A stretch of 64,000 nucleotides of DNA, taken from NCBI GenBank assembly GCA_013076295.1, contig RQOL01000519.1:3090488-3154487 (forward strand), read 5' to 3'. The position numbers and the translations under genes are program-made. Source of the stretch: Sanderia malayensis. Lineage: Eukaryota; Cnidaria; Scyphozoa; Semaeostomeae; Pelagiidae. Below the pieces are notes generated by a model that was not told the DNA's origin, ran no database searches, and saw nothing but the letters and a program-made list of their open reading frames with translations. Shown here piece after piece: positions 1 to 11,432 of this stretch. Each line of letters starts with the position of its first letter. Position 1 is the first letter of the stretch.

Positions 1-257
1 GCCGAATTTTACTTTACAACCTCAATTTTTGAAATCAGCAGCCAAAAATTGATTGGAATCCATGAACTCGCCTATTTTTCGTGAATGTAATTTTCCATCA
101 AAAACGAGGTTGAAACATGAAATAGAGGCTCGGTGGTACCGATTTCGCCCATATAACATCGATTTTCGGAATCAGCGTATTGAAATTGACCAAATGAAGT
201 TGGTCTCGTAAATTCCCTCGTCGGGTGACGATAGACCCCCTTCCTCGCTTGGTCTAA
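1..257. other. Leading region, probable LINE 5' flank or UTR
   Basis: I see no convincing coding exon or RNA gene here. The stretch precedes the open reading frame of the CR1-like element and is probably its 5' untranslated part, but the 5' boundary cannot be defined because the window starts here. Confidence 0.35.
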
Positions 258-1634
258 AAGCTTAAAAAGGCGAGGAAACGCGTTTACTCTGAGCTAATTT
301 GTAAAAAGCTGTCAAAGGATCATGGCCTAAGTGAGTCGCCCGTCATGCTACAGTTGGCGTCCATGCTGGCAACAGGAAAAATTGAAAACTTGCCTACCAA
401 GGATGGCTCGGAATCTTTGAGAATAGACGAATCAAAAGCTCATCTAAACGTAGTGAATGACGATTCGGAATCATTGAGATTAGACGATTCAAGAACTTCT
501 TGAGACGACGAAAGCCCTCAGGCAGAGAGTCAACAAAGTAGAAGGCAATCGATCACTATGGATGAAGCATACGCTTACCAAGGCTCTGAATCCGTTGCAA
601 TTTCCAAAGTAATTCTTAAGCTTATTGAGGCTAACGAATCTCTAAACGCAACGCTAACAAAAACAAGAGAAAAACATGAAAATCTGATGAAAGAATATTT
701 TAATTTAAAAATCGAGAACCTTAAATTAAACCAGCTATACATCAGCACACTGAAAGACAATACCTTGAAACCTCACGAGGACCAAATTGAAAAGAAAAAA
801 GGAATCCCCAAAAATGTGAATAATACATCTGGAGAATATAACAATCCGAACATTGTCACTGAAAGCATTCTAATTCAAAGTCCTGAAGTTAAAAACAAAG
901 AAACAAAACAGCCAAAGGAAAATAAACGCCGTTGTGAAAAATCAACTGGAAGGACAAACTCAAAGAACAATTCACCATCACCACAGACTACAAATAGAAA
1001 TAGGAATGGAAAAGAGAAGGCGAGCAAGGAAAATGAAACTGGAAGGACAAACTCGAACAACAACTCACCATCACCACAGACTACAAATAGAAATAGGGAT
1101 GGAAAAGTGAAGGCGAGCAAGGAAAATGAAAATGAAAACGAAAAGATAAAAGTACTAATAGTTGGAGACTCTGAATTACAGCGAATTAAATCTGAAAAGC
1201 TCTCAAATGGCCAGCGAGATGTTGAAATAAAATTTACGCGTGGCATGAAAATCAAGCAAGCCGCACAAAGGGCAGGAAATAATCATAGTGACGTCATAAT
1301 TGTCCATGTTGGAACGAACAATCTGAATTCAAGCAGCCAACCAGAACAAATATGCAAAGATACTATCGATATGCTAAATCAAGTGCAAAAGAATAATCCC
1401 AGATCAAGAGTTGCCTACTCATCGATCTTCAAAAGAAAAGATGACATGTCTCTGAATGCCAAAGCAATGAAGGTAAACAAACTGCTCTCAGAAGAACTTG
1501 CGATAAACGGAATGGACATGATTGACAACAGTAACATAATGTTCAGCAATCTATGGAATGACGGTTTGCATATTAGTGACGGAGGGGTACGTAAATTCTC
1601 GGGCAACATCAGCAAATTTATTAGATATTGTTAG
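258..1634 (+). pseudogene. LINE ORF1 with SGNH esterase domain
   Basis: The frame is open from about 258, with a possible ATG at 345, but TGA at 501 interrupts it. From ATG 558 it runs 358 codons. The first 110 or so residues contain a predicted coiled coil, followed by a charged linker that holds a direct repeat (GRTNSNNNSPSPQTTNRNR-like, twice). The C-terminal 170 residues form an SGNH hydrolase-like domain: GDSELQR (block I), HVGTNNL (block III) and DGLHISDGG with the expected Asp and His (block V). Esterase-type ORF1 proteins are known in CR1-like elements, where they are thought to act in RNA binding or membrane/lipid contact. The stop at 501 probably disables the N-terminus. Confidence 0.8.
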
Positions 1635-2801
1635 AGGCGTCAAATCTCCCAGTCTAGTCGTAGGATAAATAGGCCCATCAAACGTGGTAAGAGAAATGGT
1701 CTAAAAATAGCTTTTTTGAATATAGTCTCTTTAAGAAAACATAAATACGAGCTAGAAATTATACTCAAAGATAATGATATTGATATTTTAGGCCTAAGTG
1801 AAACACGCCTGAATGATAAAATTGAAGATTCAGAAGTTGACATAAATGGCTATTACGTTTTTCGCAATGATCGTGATGCAAACGGAGGAGGGGTAGCTTT
1901 ATATGTAAAAGATAGTCTGCCATATCCAACTGTCAAATTAAAAAGCGAAAAATTAGAACTACTGTCGGTTGAGATCACACCCAGACATTCAAAATCTTTT
2001 TTGGTTGTTTGCTGGTATCGTCCTCCTACTTCAGGGGTCGATGAAGAATCCTTTGAAAATCTTAGGGATTCCCTAAAACAACTAGATAACGATGAGATCG
2101 AAATCATTTTGATTGGCGACACCAACTGTGATCTAAAAGACAAGCAAAGTAGCAATGCAAAAAGACTCAACGCAATTTATGCTGAGTATCAACTTGAGCA
2201 ACTGGTTAAAAGTTACACCAGAGTTTCTGCATCAACTAATGAGTATAACGAACAAAGAATTAGTAAAACACTAATTGACCATTTCTCTACCACTAAAAAA
2301 CAATACATATCTGAGGTAGATATCTTGGAACTGGGGATGGTAGACCATTATCTAATATACGGAACACGTAAAATAGGCAAGCAAAGAAACAAAAACAAAA
2401 TACCTAAAATTATAGAGTCCCGTAACCTTAAGAAATATAATGATATAGCTTTTCAAAATGATCTGCTAGAAATCGAATGGGAAACCATCCTCAGCCCTCT
2501 TTTAGATGATCCAAACAGTATGGCAGCTACGCTTCAGGAGATTTTTGAGTCAATCCTTGAAATCCATGCACCCCTCAGGAAAAAACGAGTACGCCATGAT
2601 CCTACACCTTGGATAACCCCTGAAATAAGGAATCTTATGAAAAAAAGAGATAGGGCAAAGAGGGATGCAATAAACTCTCCTGATATGTGGCAAACGTTCA
2701 AGACACTTCGTAATAGAGTGACTTCAGCAATACGAAGTGCTCTGCAGTCATACTATCTGGATCTAATAAATGAAAATAAAGAAAATCCAAAGCAAATGTG
2801 A
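1635..2801 (+). pseudogene. LINE ORF2, endonuclease part
   Basis: This reading frame lies in the same frame as ORF1, directly after its TAG (1632-1634). It codes for an AP-endonuclease-like domain that nicks target DNA for target-primed reverse transcription. Visible motifs are GLSETRL (catalytic Glu), GGGVALYVKD, CWYRPP, LIGDTNCDL (catalytic Asp-x-Asn), LIDHF and the terminal VDHYL, where SDH is usual. The frame ends at a TGA at 2799-2801, before the RT domain. No strong ATG is seen at the start, so initiation may depend on the ORF1 stop region. Confidence 0.8.
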
Positions 2802-4528
2802 AGGGCTGTGAATAAAGTGTTGAATAGGGAAACTCAATCAGCACAGATTTCTAGCATGGAAATCGAAGGAAGAAAACTTACTGAAGAAAATGAAATTGCC
2901 GAAGCTCTTAATCAGCACTCACAGTCGGTCCAAAACTAGTTGAGAAACTAAAATCCAAAGCGAATGATGACCCTGTTATTAAAATCAATGCTCAGACTCA
3001 ACAACTTGAGTTTAAGCAGATTGACAACACATATGTTGTAAACGCAATATCCAAATTAAAAAATGGAAAAGCGCCAGGACCAGATAAGTCTCTACAAAAC
3101 TAGTAAAGGACGCTAGGGACTTCATCTGTAAACCACTAACTATGATCTACAACTCGTCCCTGCAAACCGGTCTTTTCCCAGATATTTGTAAGCTAGCAAA
3201 TGTCACACCTATATTCAAGGCTGGTCCGAAAAATGACCCCAACAATTATAGGCCGATCTCTGTCATTGCTATTTTCTCAAGAATCTTGGAAAAGATCGTG
3301 CACGACCAGATGTTTGAGTTTCTTCAACCAATTCTAACACACAATCAGGCTGCTTTTAGGAAACTATATTCAACAATAACATCCTTAATAAACAGCTCTG
3401 ATTCTTGGTATGAAACTATGGACAGGGGTGAAATGAATCTGACCATTTTCCTTGATCTAAAAAAGGCATTCGACACAGTCGACCATACTATCTTATTAGC
3501 AAAACTAAAAAAATATGGCGTTAGAGGAATAGCAGGCGACTGGTTTACATCATATTTGCAAAATAGGAAACAGTTTTGCACTATCAATGGACATAAATCT
3601 TCAGCTAAAATGATAGCTTGTGGAATCCCCCAGGGCTCGTGTCTTGGTCCACTCCTGTTCATAATCTATCTGAATGATTTTGAAACCTGCCTTCAATTAT
3701 CTAAGGCCAGCATGTATGCAGATGACACACATGTTACTATAACATCCAAAAACCTTGAGAATCTCTTGAGAATGCTCAAACTGAATTACTTAACATTTCG
3801 GAATGGATGAGAATTAATAAGCTTACTGCCAATCCTAATAAAACAGAATACATGCTGATTGGACACCCCCGCAGAGTTAACAAAATGATAGTCTCTGAAC
3901 CGCTAATGCTCAACCACTCGGAAATAAAACGCGTGAATAAAACGAAATCACTGGGAGTTGTCGTGGATCAGGGTTTAAACTGGGAGCAACATTTCAAAAG
4001 TGTCAAAAGAAAAGTTCGCGGAGGTCTGTCATCTTTAAAGAGACAAAAAAATCTTGTACCACAAAAACAACTTGATAATGTATATCGGGCCCTTGTGGAA
4101 AGCCACTTGCGGTATGCAAATGTAATCTGGGGAAGTATCCCACAGACTACAAATTAAAAATTCTACAAAATCTACAGGATCGAGCCCGAACCATAATAGA
4201 GAGGGCAAGAATTAAAGACAATTGGTCCTATAATTGGCTCAACGTAGATCAACTGATTAAATTTGATCGATCTACGATGACCTATAAGATTATGAACAGG
4301 AGATGCCCAGAAAGCCTTTGGGGCAAGTTTCCTCAGATATCCTTGCAATCAACATATAGAACGAGAAATTGCAAGAATATACAAATCCCAAGATATAACC
4401 TTGAATATGTGAAAAAAGGCTTTCATTATTCAGCTCTAACTGCGTGGAACAGCATCCCAAACAATACCAGGGAGCTGCCAACTCTCCCGCAGTTCAAAAG
4501 ATCTTTAAAAAATCATCTGAAGAGCTGA
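2802..4528 (+). pseudogene. LINE ORF2, reverse transcriptase and C-terminal part, frameshifted
   Basis: From 2802 to about 3141 the coding signal is present but broken by stops; the motif KAPGPD survives. From 3142 the RT is open. FLDLKKAFDTVDH carries the first catalytic Asp, GIPQGSCLGPLLF is the fingers/palm motif, and YADDTHV is the catalytic YADD box. The frame shifts at about 3808, continues to 4157, and shifts again so that the last segment (4277-4528, with the TYKIMNRR region typical of LINE C-termini) is in a third frame. The protein cannot be made whole from this copy. Confidence 0.85.
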
Positions 4529-4727
4529 GTTAAACATAAACACGACTCCCTGGAAGAGCAGCAAAATAGGCCCCAACTAATCTTATATATCGCTAATTAC
4601 TTCTTTTTTTCAATTATTATGCATTACATTTATACTTAGATATTATTATTGTACTATAGATCATTGTAATTTTTAGCTGACGGGATTTTGTGTAGAAATA
4701 ATTTAATATGAATAATAATATAAATAT
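4529..4727 (+). other. LINE 3' UTR and AT-rich tail
   Basis: This is non-coding sequence after the ORF2 stop. It ends in short AT-rich repeats around 4700-4727, as expected at the 3' end of a CR1/L2-type element that has no long poly(A). Confidence 0.5.
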
Positions 4728-4952
4728 ATCACTAAATAGAGCTTTGGGAATCAATCAGGAGCAAATTGCCAAGTATTTCACCAATTTAAAGCAAATTCTA
4801 GAAGCAGAGTGAAGAGCGATAATGGCTCTCCTTTCAACTCTCACAAATTCAAAGATTATGCCAATTTTATGGGTTTCAGGCATAGAAAAATCACAGCACA
4901 ACATCCTCGAGCAAACGACCTGGTTGAAAACTTCAAAAGAATGATTAACAAA
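4728..4952 (+). repeat. Composite pogo-Gypsy repeat, copy A, left part
   Basis: The sequence matches 18587-18812 with few differences. It starts inside a pogo/Tigger CENP-B-type HTH fragment (LGINQEQIAKYF...), which ends at a TGA, and passes directly into a Gypsy integrase fragment (SDNGSPF...). It is cut by the BEL/Pao insertion and resumes at 12732. The left edge is the junction with the LINE tail. Confidence 0.85.
4948..4952. repeat. Target site duplication ACAAA (left) of BEL element
   Basis: ACAAA immediately before the 5' LTR is repeated at 12732-12736. The uninterrupted site in copy B reads ...attaacaaagttg, so the 5 bp are duplicated by the insertion. Confidence 0.9.
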
Positions 4953-5313
4953 TGTGGGAAATTCCTTGTGCGCACGCGCGGCTAACTGACTCATCGAACT
5001 TCTTACTGTGATGACCTTCCACATGATCTAATGACTAACCCTTATATTACTAATTATGTTTTGATTGGATAAAATAGAGACATTTGTAACGATCTGATTG
5101 GTTTATAGTTTAAAGAATATTACTCATTTCCTATTAAGTACGTTGAAATAATTATGAAATTTATGTATTGTTCAGTTGCGTTTTGGAGATAGAATTGAAG
5201 TGGACATGAGTGTACACTTTTGAAAAAGCTGAATTCTATTGATCAGTGTGTTTCTTCTTGCGAAATTTCTGTTCAAGCTAACAACTAGCAAATAGGAGTT
5301 AAGTTCTCCGACA
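4953..5313 (+). repeat. BEL 5' LTR
   Basis: The LTR is 361 bp, begins TGTGGGAAATTCC and ends TTCTCCGACA, the standard TG...CA boundaries. It aligns over its full length with 12380-12731; two short extra segments, of 5 and 4 bp, explain the length difference. Confidence 0.92.
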
Positions 5314-5315
5314 CA

Positions 5316-5333
5316 TGGTCCACCGAGCCGGAT
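5316..5333 (+). promoter_or_regulatory. Primer binding site
   Basis: TGGTCCACCGAGCCGGAT starts two bases after the 5' LTR and has the expected TGG beginning, complementary to a tRNA CCA end. The matching tRNA was not identified with certainty; a tRNA-Tyr-like 3' end resembles it with mismatches. Confidence 0.7.
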
Positions 5334-5347
5334 AGTTTGAATTAGAG

Positions 5348-6482
5348 ATGGATGAGTTCGAGGAACTGAAGAAGAAACGTTTCTTGTATAGAAGAAGTGC
5401 AACGAATTAGGTGAAACGAGTAAGAGAAGTCCTCAGAGACGAACCACGAGACGCGGTTTTATTGAAAAAGTACTTGGTAGAGTTGAAAGAGATCCAAGGC
5501 ACTTTAAAGGACTTTGACGAGAGGATTCTTGACTTTATTATCGAGTACGAAGATGAAGACGGCGAGAAAGAGATGGATGATGCGATGGATTACAGAGATA
5601 AAATTATTGGGGCGATAGTATCGACCGAAAAGCAACTGGAAGAAATTGCAGAGAATGAATCCATAGCTTCAGCCGGCCCAAAGCGTGATTGCAGGAATCC
5701 CGACGACTGACTCATCCTACGAAACCGCAGTGAATCTCCTGAAGAGCCGTTACGCAAATCCGGCTGTTATTCAAGGCGCCCACATCAATCAGCTCTTGAA
5801 CCTGGCACCGGTTTTCAACGAGAAGAACACCGCAAGGCTGAGATCATTTCATAATCATATCGAGACTCATTTCCGCGGACTGGAGGCTCTCGGCGTTGAC
5901 AAAATAACATACTCCAGCATCATTGTTCCGGTTTTAATTGAAAAACTTCCTGAGGGAATTCGGCTGGGAATGCTCAGAGATGTTGGGCAATCGCACCTCG
6001 ACTGGAATTTAGAAGAAATGCTCGGAGCGCTGTCGAAGGAGTTGGAGATCAGAGAATGTCACATTCCATTGTTGAGAAACCCCAATGGCCAAGGAAGACC
6101 CGAAGATACGAGAAGATCAAGACAGGAGAGCAACCCAGGAAGAACAACAATGGGGACGGCAAATGCTCTGTTTGCAGGCAAAGAAGAGAAGAAGAGATGT
6201 GCATACTGCAGCCAAGAGCATGTGCACGAGGACTGCTCTATCGTAGCAACGGCAGATGATCGTAAGAGCTTTTTAAAGAAAAAGTTTGAATGTTTTATAT
6301 GCTTGGGAGGGGGGCATAAATCTTTCCAATGCCACTCTAACAAAAAATGTAATGTTTGCAAAGGAAGGCATCACACCTCTATATGTACTAACCACGCTAA
6401 CTCGCAGGCCAAGCCAGAGGTTAAGGAATCGCAGCCTAGGCCTAGCGCACCTCCGCTTAATGCAAATGCAGTCTCCGCTTAA
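5348..6482 (+). pseudogene. BEL/Pao gag
   Basis: The first ATG (5348) opens a frame typical of Pao gag N-termini (MDEFEELKKKR), but TAG at 5408 stops it after 20 codons. The frame then runs to 5710 as a predicted coiled coil rich in Glu/Lys. At about 5684 the frame switches and the middle of the usual gag domain is missing. The following part (5685-6482) is the DUF1759-like region, with QLLNLAPVFNEKNTARLR. Zinc-knuckle-like motifs then follow (CAYCSQEHVHEDC, CFICLGGGHKSFQC, CNVCKGRHHTSIC). The TAA at 6480 lies in a short tandem duplication of CTCCGCTTAATGCAAAT. Confidence 0.85.
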
Positions 6483-8342
6483 TGCAAATCTTGGGTAGGC
6501 AGCACTGGCTCTGGTAGTAGAGTAGCTCTACAGACAGCTTTAGCAAAGGTAAACGAGAATACAGGAAGCACAGTGAGAGTATTGTTTGATACGGGCAGTC
6601 ATAAGTCCTTTAATACTGCTGAGGCTGTAGCCAAGTTAGGACTGAATTGTTTGAGAAAAGAGACTTTAGGCATAAAAGCATTTTGACACAGAGAGGTAGA
6701 TAGAAAGGAGAGAGATGTAGTTGAGTTCACACTTTCCTCCTTGAGAGGAGGAAAGGTTACTACAGTCACTTGTTTTGTTGTGGACGAGATTACTAACATT
6801 GTTAACGTCCACCCAGAGGATGCTAAGAAGTTTTACAAGCACCTGAAGGATGTTTGGTTTGCAGATTGTTCAAGATATGACAGACTGCTTGATATTCAAG
6901 TACTGGTTGGCTCAGATTTTCTATGGGAGTTTCAAGAGGGCACCTGTATACGAGGGGGGCCAAATGAACCGGCAGCTGTGAAGACAACCCTTGGATGGGT
7001 TCTGCCAGGCCCACTTAGCGGTAAGTGTTCAAATTATAATGAGGATGTTGACACCTTTAATTCCAATATTGTTTCAGTTGAACACAATGAAGAAAGGAAT
7101 TTGGGGCTAGAAGTGCATAAGCTGTGTGACTTGGATACTTTGGGAATACGACCTCAGAATGAGGTACATGAAAAGGTTATTGATAACATTTCCTTCACAG
7201 ATGGCAGATATTCGGTTGGCCTTCCATGGAAGGCAGGACACAAACCTTTACCTTCTAATTATCTCAACAGCTTAGCTAGGTTAAAAAGCCAGATGAAAAG
7301 ATTGGAGAAGGAGACAGGGATTCTTGAGAAATACAATGGTATTATTATGGAACAGTTGCAGATGGGCATAATTGAAATGGTACCAGAACTAGACATGGCT
7401 GAGAAGGTTCACTACCTGCCTCACACTGCTGTCATAAGGGATGAAGCTGAGACCACAAAGGTGCGTATAGTTTATGATGCTTCCTGCAGAGACAGGAAAT
7501 TTGGAGTCTCTCTGAATGATTGCCTTCATGTGGGTCCTCCCCTCACCCCTCTGAATTTTGACATCTTACTCAGGTTTCAAGAAGGTAAGGTTGCTCTGGT
7601 AGGAGATATTGAGAAGGCTTTTCTCAATATAGAAATCGACTCAGTAGATAGAGATTGTCTGAGATTTCTTTGGTTTGACAATGTGATGGCTGATAAGCCA
7701 AAAGTAGTCACATACCGTTTTAACCGAGTTGTATTTGGTGTCAATTCTTCCCCCTTTCTTTTGAACGCTGTATTGAAATGTCACATAGAAACATTCAAGC
7801 AGTTAGATCCCCTGTTTGTGAAGCAAGTAGCAAGGAGTTTCTATGTAGATGATTTTGTGGTAAGTGTCAAGGACTCTGATGTGAGTTTTGCTTTATATGA
7901 GAAGGTCAGGAATAGGTTGGAAGAGGGTGGCTTCAAGTTGCGGAAATGGAAAACAAATGATTCAGATTTAAAGAACAGGATAAGTGAAGGAGAAAAGCAT
8001 GATAATTCAGGTACAGAGGTTACAAAAAGGCAGTCAGAAGAGTCATATGCAAAGGAAAGCTTTGGTCCAGCGAAAAAGGGAAAAACAAAAGTTTTGGGTC
8101 TTAACTGGGGCAGTCACCAAGATTCCCTAGAATTTGAACTGGCCAAAGTAGCAGTTAGTGATATGCCTCAGGAGGTTACAAAACGGGGTATTTTGAGTAA
8201 TCTTGCAATGATTTTCGATCCAACAGGTATTGTTAGCCCTCTCTGTGTGAAAGCAAAGATTATCTTCCAGGAGTTGTGCAAGCAGAATCTTGGATGGGAT
8301 GATCCAGTTCCAGAGGAACAACAACGTAGATGGGAAGCATGA
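6483..8342 (+). pseudogene. BEL/Pao pol: protease and reverse transcriptase
   Basis: This continues in the gag frame. The aspartic protease active site FDTGSHKSF lies at about 6585, followed by an in-frame TGA at 6684. The retroviral-type RT runs from 6741: VRIVYDAS, then LVGDIEKAFLNI with the first catalytic Asp, and FYVDDFVVSV, the YVDD active site, at about 7840. The C-terminal part shows the Pao-typical VLGLNWG and FDPTGIVSPL stretches. TGA at 8340 replaces a sense codon, and the same frame continues after it. Confidence 0.88.
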
Positions 8343-9685
8343 GTGTCTGAATTGAATGAAGTAAAGTCTATAACGATCCCAAGGTTCATGTTCTACGAGG
8401 GAGAAGGAGAGGTGTTGGATTGTCAATTGCATGGGTTTGGAGATGCCAGTCAAAAGGGATATTGTGCAGCAATTTACTTGGTGTACAAGACCAACTCAGG
8501 TATATTTACCAAGTTACTATGCTCAAAAAGTAGAGTAGCACCCTTGAAGCAGTTGACTATCCCTAGGTTGGAGCTTTTATCAGCTAGGATCTTAGCGACA
8601 TTAATGAGCAATGTGAAGAATGCCTTGAGTGAGCAAGTTACAATTAACAAGGTTAGGTTCTGGCTAGATAGCAAAACTGCACTCTACTGGATCAATAATC
8701 AAGGAGAGTGGAAACAGTGGGTGCAGTTTAGGGTGGCAGAAATACTTCAACAATCTGAGAAGGACCAATGGGGACATGTAGCTGGATTGTCCAACCCAGC
8801 AGACTTGGGCTCAAGAGGCACAACTGCAAGTCAACTCGTCCACAGTGAGCTATGGTGGAGAGGACCTGCTTGGCTGAGAGAGGGTGAGGAAAGTTGGCCT
8901 GCAGAACTAAGGTTAGAAGACACGGCGGACATAGCTGTGGAGCGGAAGAAAACTGTTGTGGCAAACATGATTGCAGAAGAGGATGAAGGGCTGAGTCAGG
9001 TAATAGATGCAAGTAGATTTAACAATCTAAATACACTGCTCAGGGTAACTGCCTTAACATATAGGTTAATTGACAACTTGAAAGCCAAGAAGGCAAAACA
9101 AGAAATAAAGGTCAACAACTTGGAAGTGAATGATATGAAGAGAGCAGAATTGTACTGGATAAGAGAAGCTCAGAAACAGCTGACTAGGGAGGAGCATTAT
9201 AAGAAAACAAGGGAGAGTCTAGGAATAGAAGAGAGAGAGGGAACTCTCAAGTGCAATGGGAGGTTGGAGCATTCGGATTTAGACATAGAAGCGAGGTTTC
9301 CGATTATACTGCCAAAGAACCACAAGTTCACTGATCTAATTGTTGTAAATAGTCACCTCAAGACGCATCACGGAGGTGTGAAGACTACTTTAGCCGAAGT
9401 GAGAACGAAGTTCTGGATAGTAAAGGGTAGGCAGTACGTTAAGAAATTGCTCAGAGGGTGTTTTATTTGCAAGAATTTTGAAGGAAAGGCATATCAACCT
9501 GGTCAGACTTCCGCATTACCTGAGTTTAGAGTGACACAGGCGTTGCCATTCAGTAGAGTAGGGGTTGATTTCGCTGGCCCGTTTTTTGTGAAGCAGACAT
9601 CAGGTGAAATGTCCAAAGCATATCTTGCTTTATTCTCTTGCTGCGTAACAAGGGCATTGCATTTGGAGTTGGTATCTGATCTTAA
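8343..9685 (+). pseudogene. BEL/Pao pol: RNase H and integrase N-terminal half
   Basis: The RNase H starts with HGFGDAS (first Asp), then LELLSARI (Glu) and FWLDSKTALYW (Asp). HVAGLSNPADLGSRG is the typical Pao end of the domain. The integrase zinc-binding region has HHGG ... CFICK, and the catalytic core begins with VGVDFAGPF (first Asp). The frame is broken exactly at a TTAA (9682-9685) by the inserted DNA transposon. The remaining integrase resumes after the second TTAA at 11433, and the reading phase is preserved across the site. Confidence 0.88.
9682..9685. repeat. TTAA target duplication (left)
   Basis: TTAA at 9682-9685 and 11429-11432 flank the inserted element. A single TTAA restores the host integrase frame, so the duplication is a direct product of the insertion. 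Confidence 0.9.
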
Positions 9686-11428
9686 AGGGCTACTCCCACC
9701 ATATTTTTTTATTTCATTTCTGGGTAGTTTTTGACGGAAAAACAGGTACTGCACTTTTTAAATTTCGAAATTCGCTCATTAACACCTCTTTTCACGGCTC
9801 CAAAAGTGCGATTTTCAGGCCATTTCTGAAAATGTCGCGCAACATGAAACGATCTGGGCCGAGGTTGTGTGACGTAGATGCCAGAACGCAAAAAAACTTC
9901 TCTCTTTGGCTTCAGTATGGAAAAATCACCGTCGCGTCCGGTTTTCTCCCTTGTTTTCAATGATAAACACAAATGTTTTTTCAAACCACTTCAACACCAT
10001 CATTAAAAAGCTTATTGACATCTCCCCGTGTGTTTTTTTTTTAATTTTCGGCATTGTTAAGGGCTGAAAATTGACCCCAAAGCTGATGCAGTGACAATGG
10101 ATTTGTCCAGTATTCACACGCCTCACGTGGTTATGTGTTCATCACTCAACCTCTTCCTTCCTTTCATTTTGCGTGATAAAACAACCAGCAAACGTTCGTG
10201 AATCGTGATATAATAAGTTTGTTTATCGTTTCCATCAGTTCTATACTCTATTTTATCAAGTTTTGCCGTGTGCTTGGTTTTAGCAAGATAATTATGGATT
10301 ATTTTTGTATTTACTACTTGGGTTTTTGTCAAAGATATTGAAATGCTAAAGTGATATGCGCTGTTAAAAAGTTGCTCAAATTGAAATTGTTTGGCTGACA
10401 TATCCATGGATTTCTTGTTATAAATTATATATATATCTTGGTGATTACATTGAAACCTAAGGCAAAGTAAAGGTGTATATTGTTGACAAAGTCAGACAAT
10501 ATAACCAAAACCAGCACACCAGTATGAAGCCCAACATTGTGCTGGAAAGTTTTTCTTCGAATTCACATTGAACTTGTGAAATCTTCGATCTCTGGGCATT
10601 AATGTTTACACTCCTGGAAGGGATTTTCGAGTTTTTCCACACAGTTATGACCATAACTACACTTGAAATATTACCAAAATATGAGCTGCTGCTTCAAATA
10701 CACACCAGATAAAACAAATGAGGTTATTTGCATGCATTATTAGTCCAAAATAGCATTATTCTACTTTACCCGTGCCAGGACCTGCTCGGCCTAGCGATTT
10801 TGCAAATTTTTGACTGACCCGATTTGGTTTAAATCTTATAAATGCGTAGATAAGAGCTCACAAATTTTCCATACTATCAATTCTATCGAAAAATTGTTGA
10901 AAGAGAGCTTCCTCCTCTTTAATTGAATAGATTTCGAATTCATATTGTTATTTAAAACCATCCCGCACCACTGAAGATTGTATGTGAAGCTCGCTCGAGA
11001 CTGCGACGTTGAGGTCGAAAAATATGCCGGCTTGCAGCGTAAGCGTGAGCAAATCATCCTCATTTGTGTAAAAAACTCACGCTTTTCATGATAAACGAGG
11101 CATCAACAGATTCCTTAGATCCTGAACTAGTGCGTGGCAGGGTTTAATTTTTTAAATACAACTTGGTTTTGACTATAGACATGCAAAACGTTTTCGTGCG
11201 AGCTTTGGTACTGAACACAATAAAGTAAATTTTCTGCGTTCCGGCATCTGCGTCACACCGGCCTCGCCCCAGTTTTCTTTTTGCCCGACTTTTTTCTGGA
11301 ATGTGCATGTTTGGAGGCGTAAAAAAGGGTGTTAATGAGCGAATTTAAAAATTTAAAAACTGCAGTACCTGTTTTTACGCTAAAAACTACCCAGAAATGG
11401 AATAAAAAAATATGGTGGGAGTAGCCCT
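9686..11428. mobile_element. TTAA-specific DNA transposon with long inverted repeats, probably non-autonomous
   Basis: The ends are inverted copies beginning AGGGCTACTCCCACCATA. Similarity continues inward for about 200 bp on each side: the GTGTGACGTAGATGCC region near 9868 pairs with GGCATCTGCGTCACAC near 11240. The target duplication is TTAA, as in piggyBac and Sola3 elements. No transposase motif was recognised in the 1.3 kb centre; the small open frames there look like chance or remnants. It is inserted in the integrase of the BEL element and is therefore younger than that element. Confidence 0.85.
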
Positions 11429-11432
11429 TTAA

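Larger units (their letters stand above)
258..4727 (+). mobile_element. CR1-like non-LTR retrotransposon (LINE), decayed
   Basis: The order of domains is ORF1 with an SGNH/GDSL-type esterase, then an APE-type endonuclease, then reverse transcriptase and a C-terminal region. This is the plan of CR1/L2-like elements. The copy is nearly full length but inactive: there is an in-frame stop in the N-terminal part of ORF1, stops between the endonuclease and RT, and frame breaks at about 3808 and 4158. The 3' end is AT-rich and changes at about 4727 into a composite repeat that recurs at 18587. The 5' edge may lie outside the window. The LINE class is clear from the motifs; the CR1 subfamily is an inference from the esterase in ORF1. 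Confidence 0.85.

Noticed and set aside
10123..11063. Several 65-94 codon minus-strand frames in the TTAA element
   Set aside because: No motif and no splice continuity; transposase not supported.
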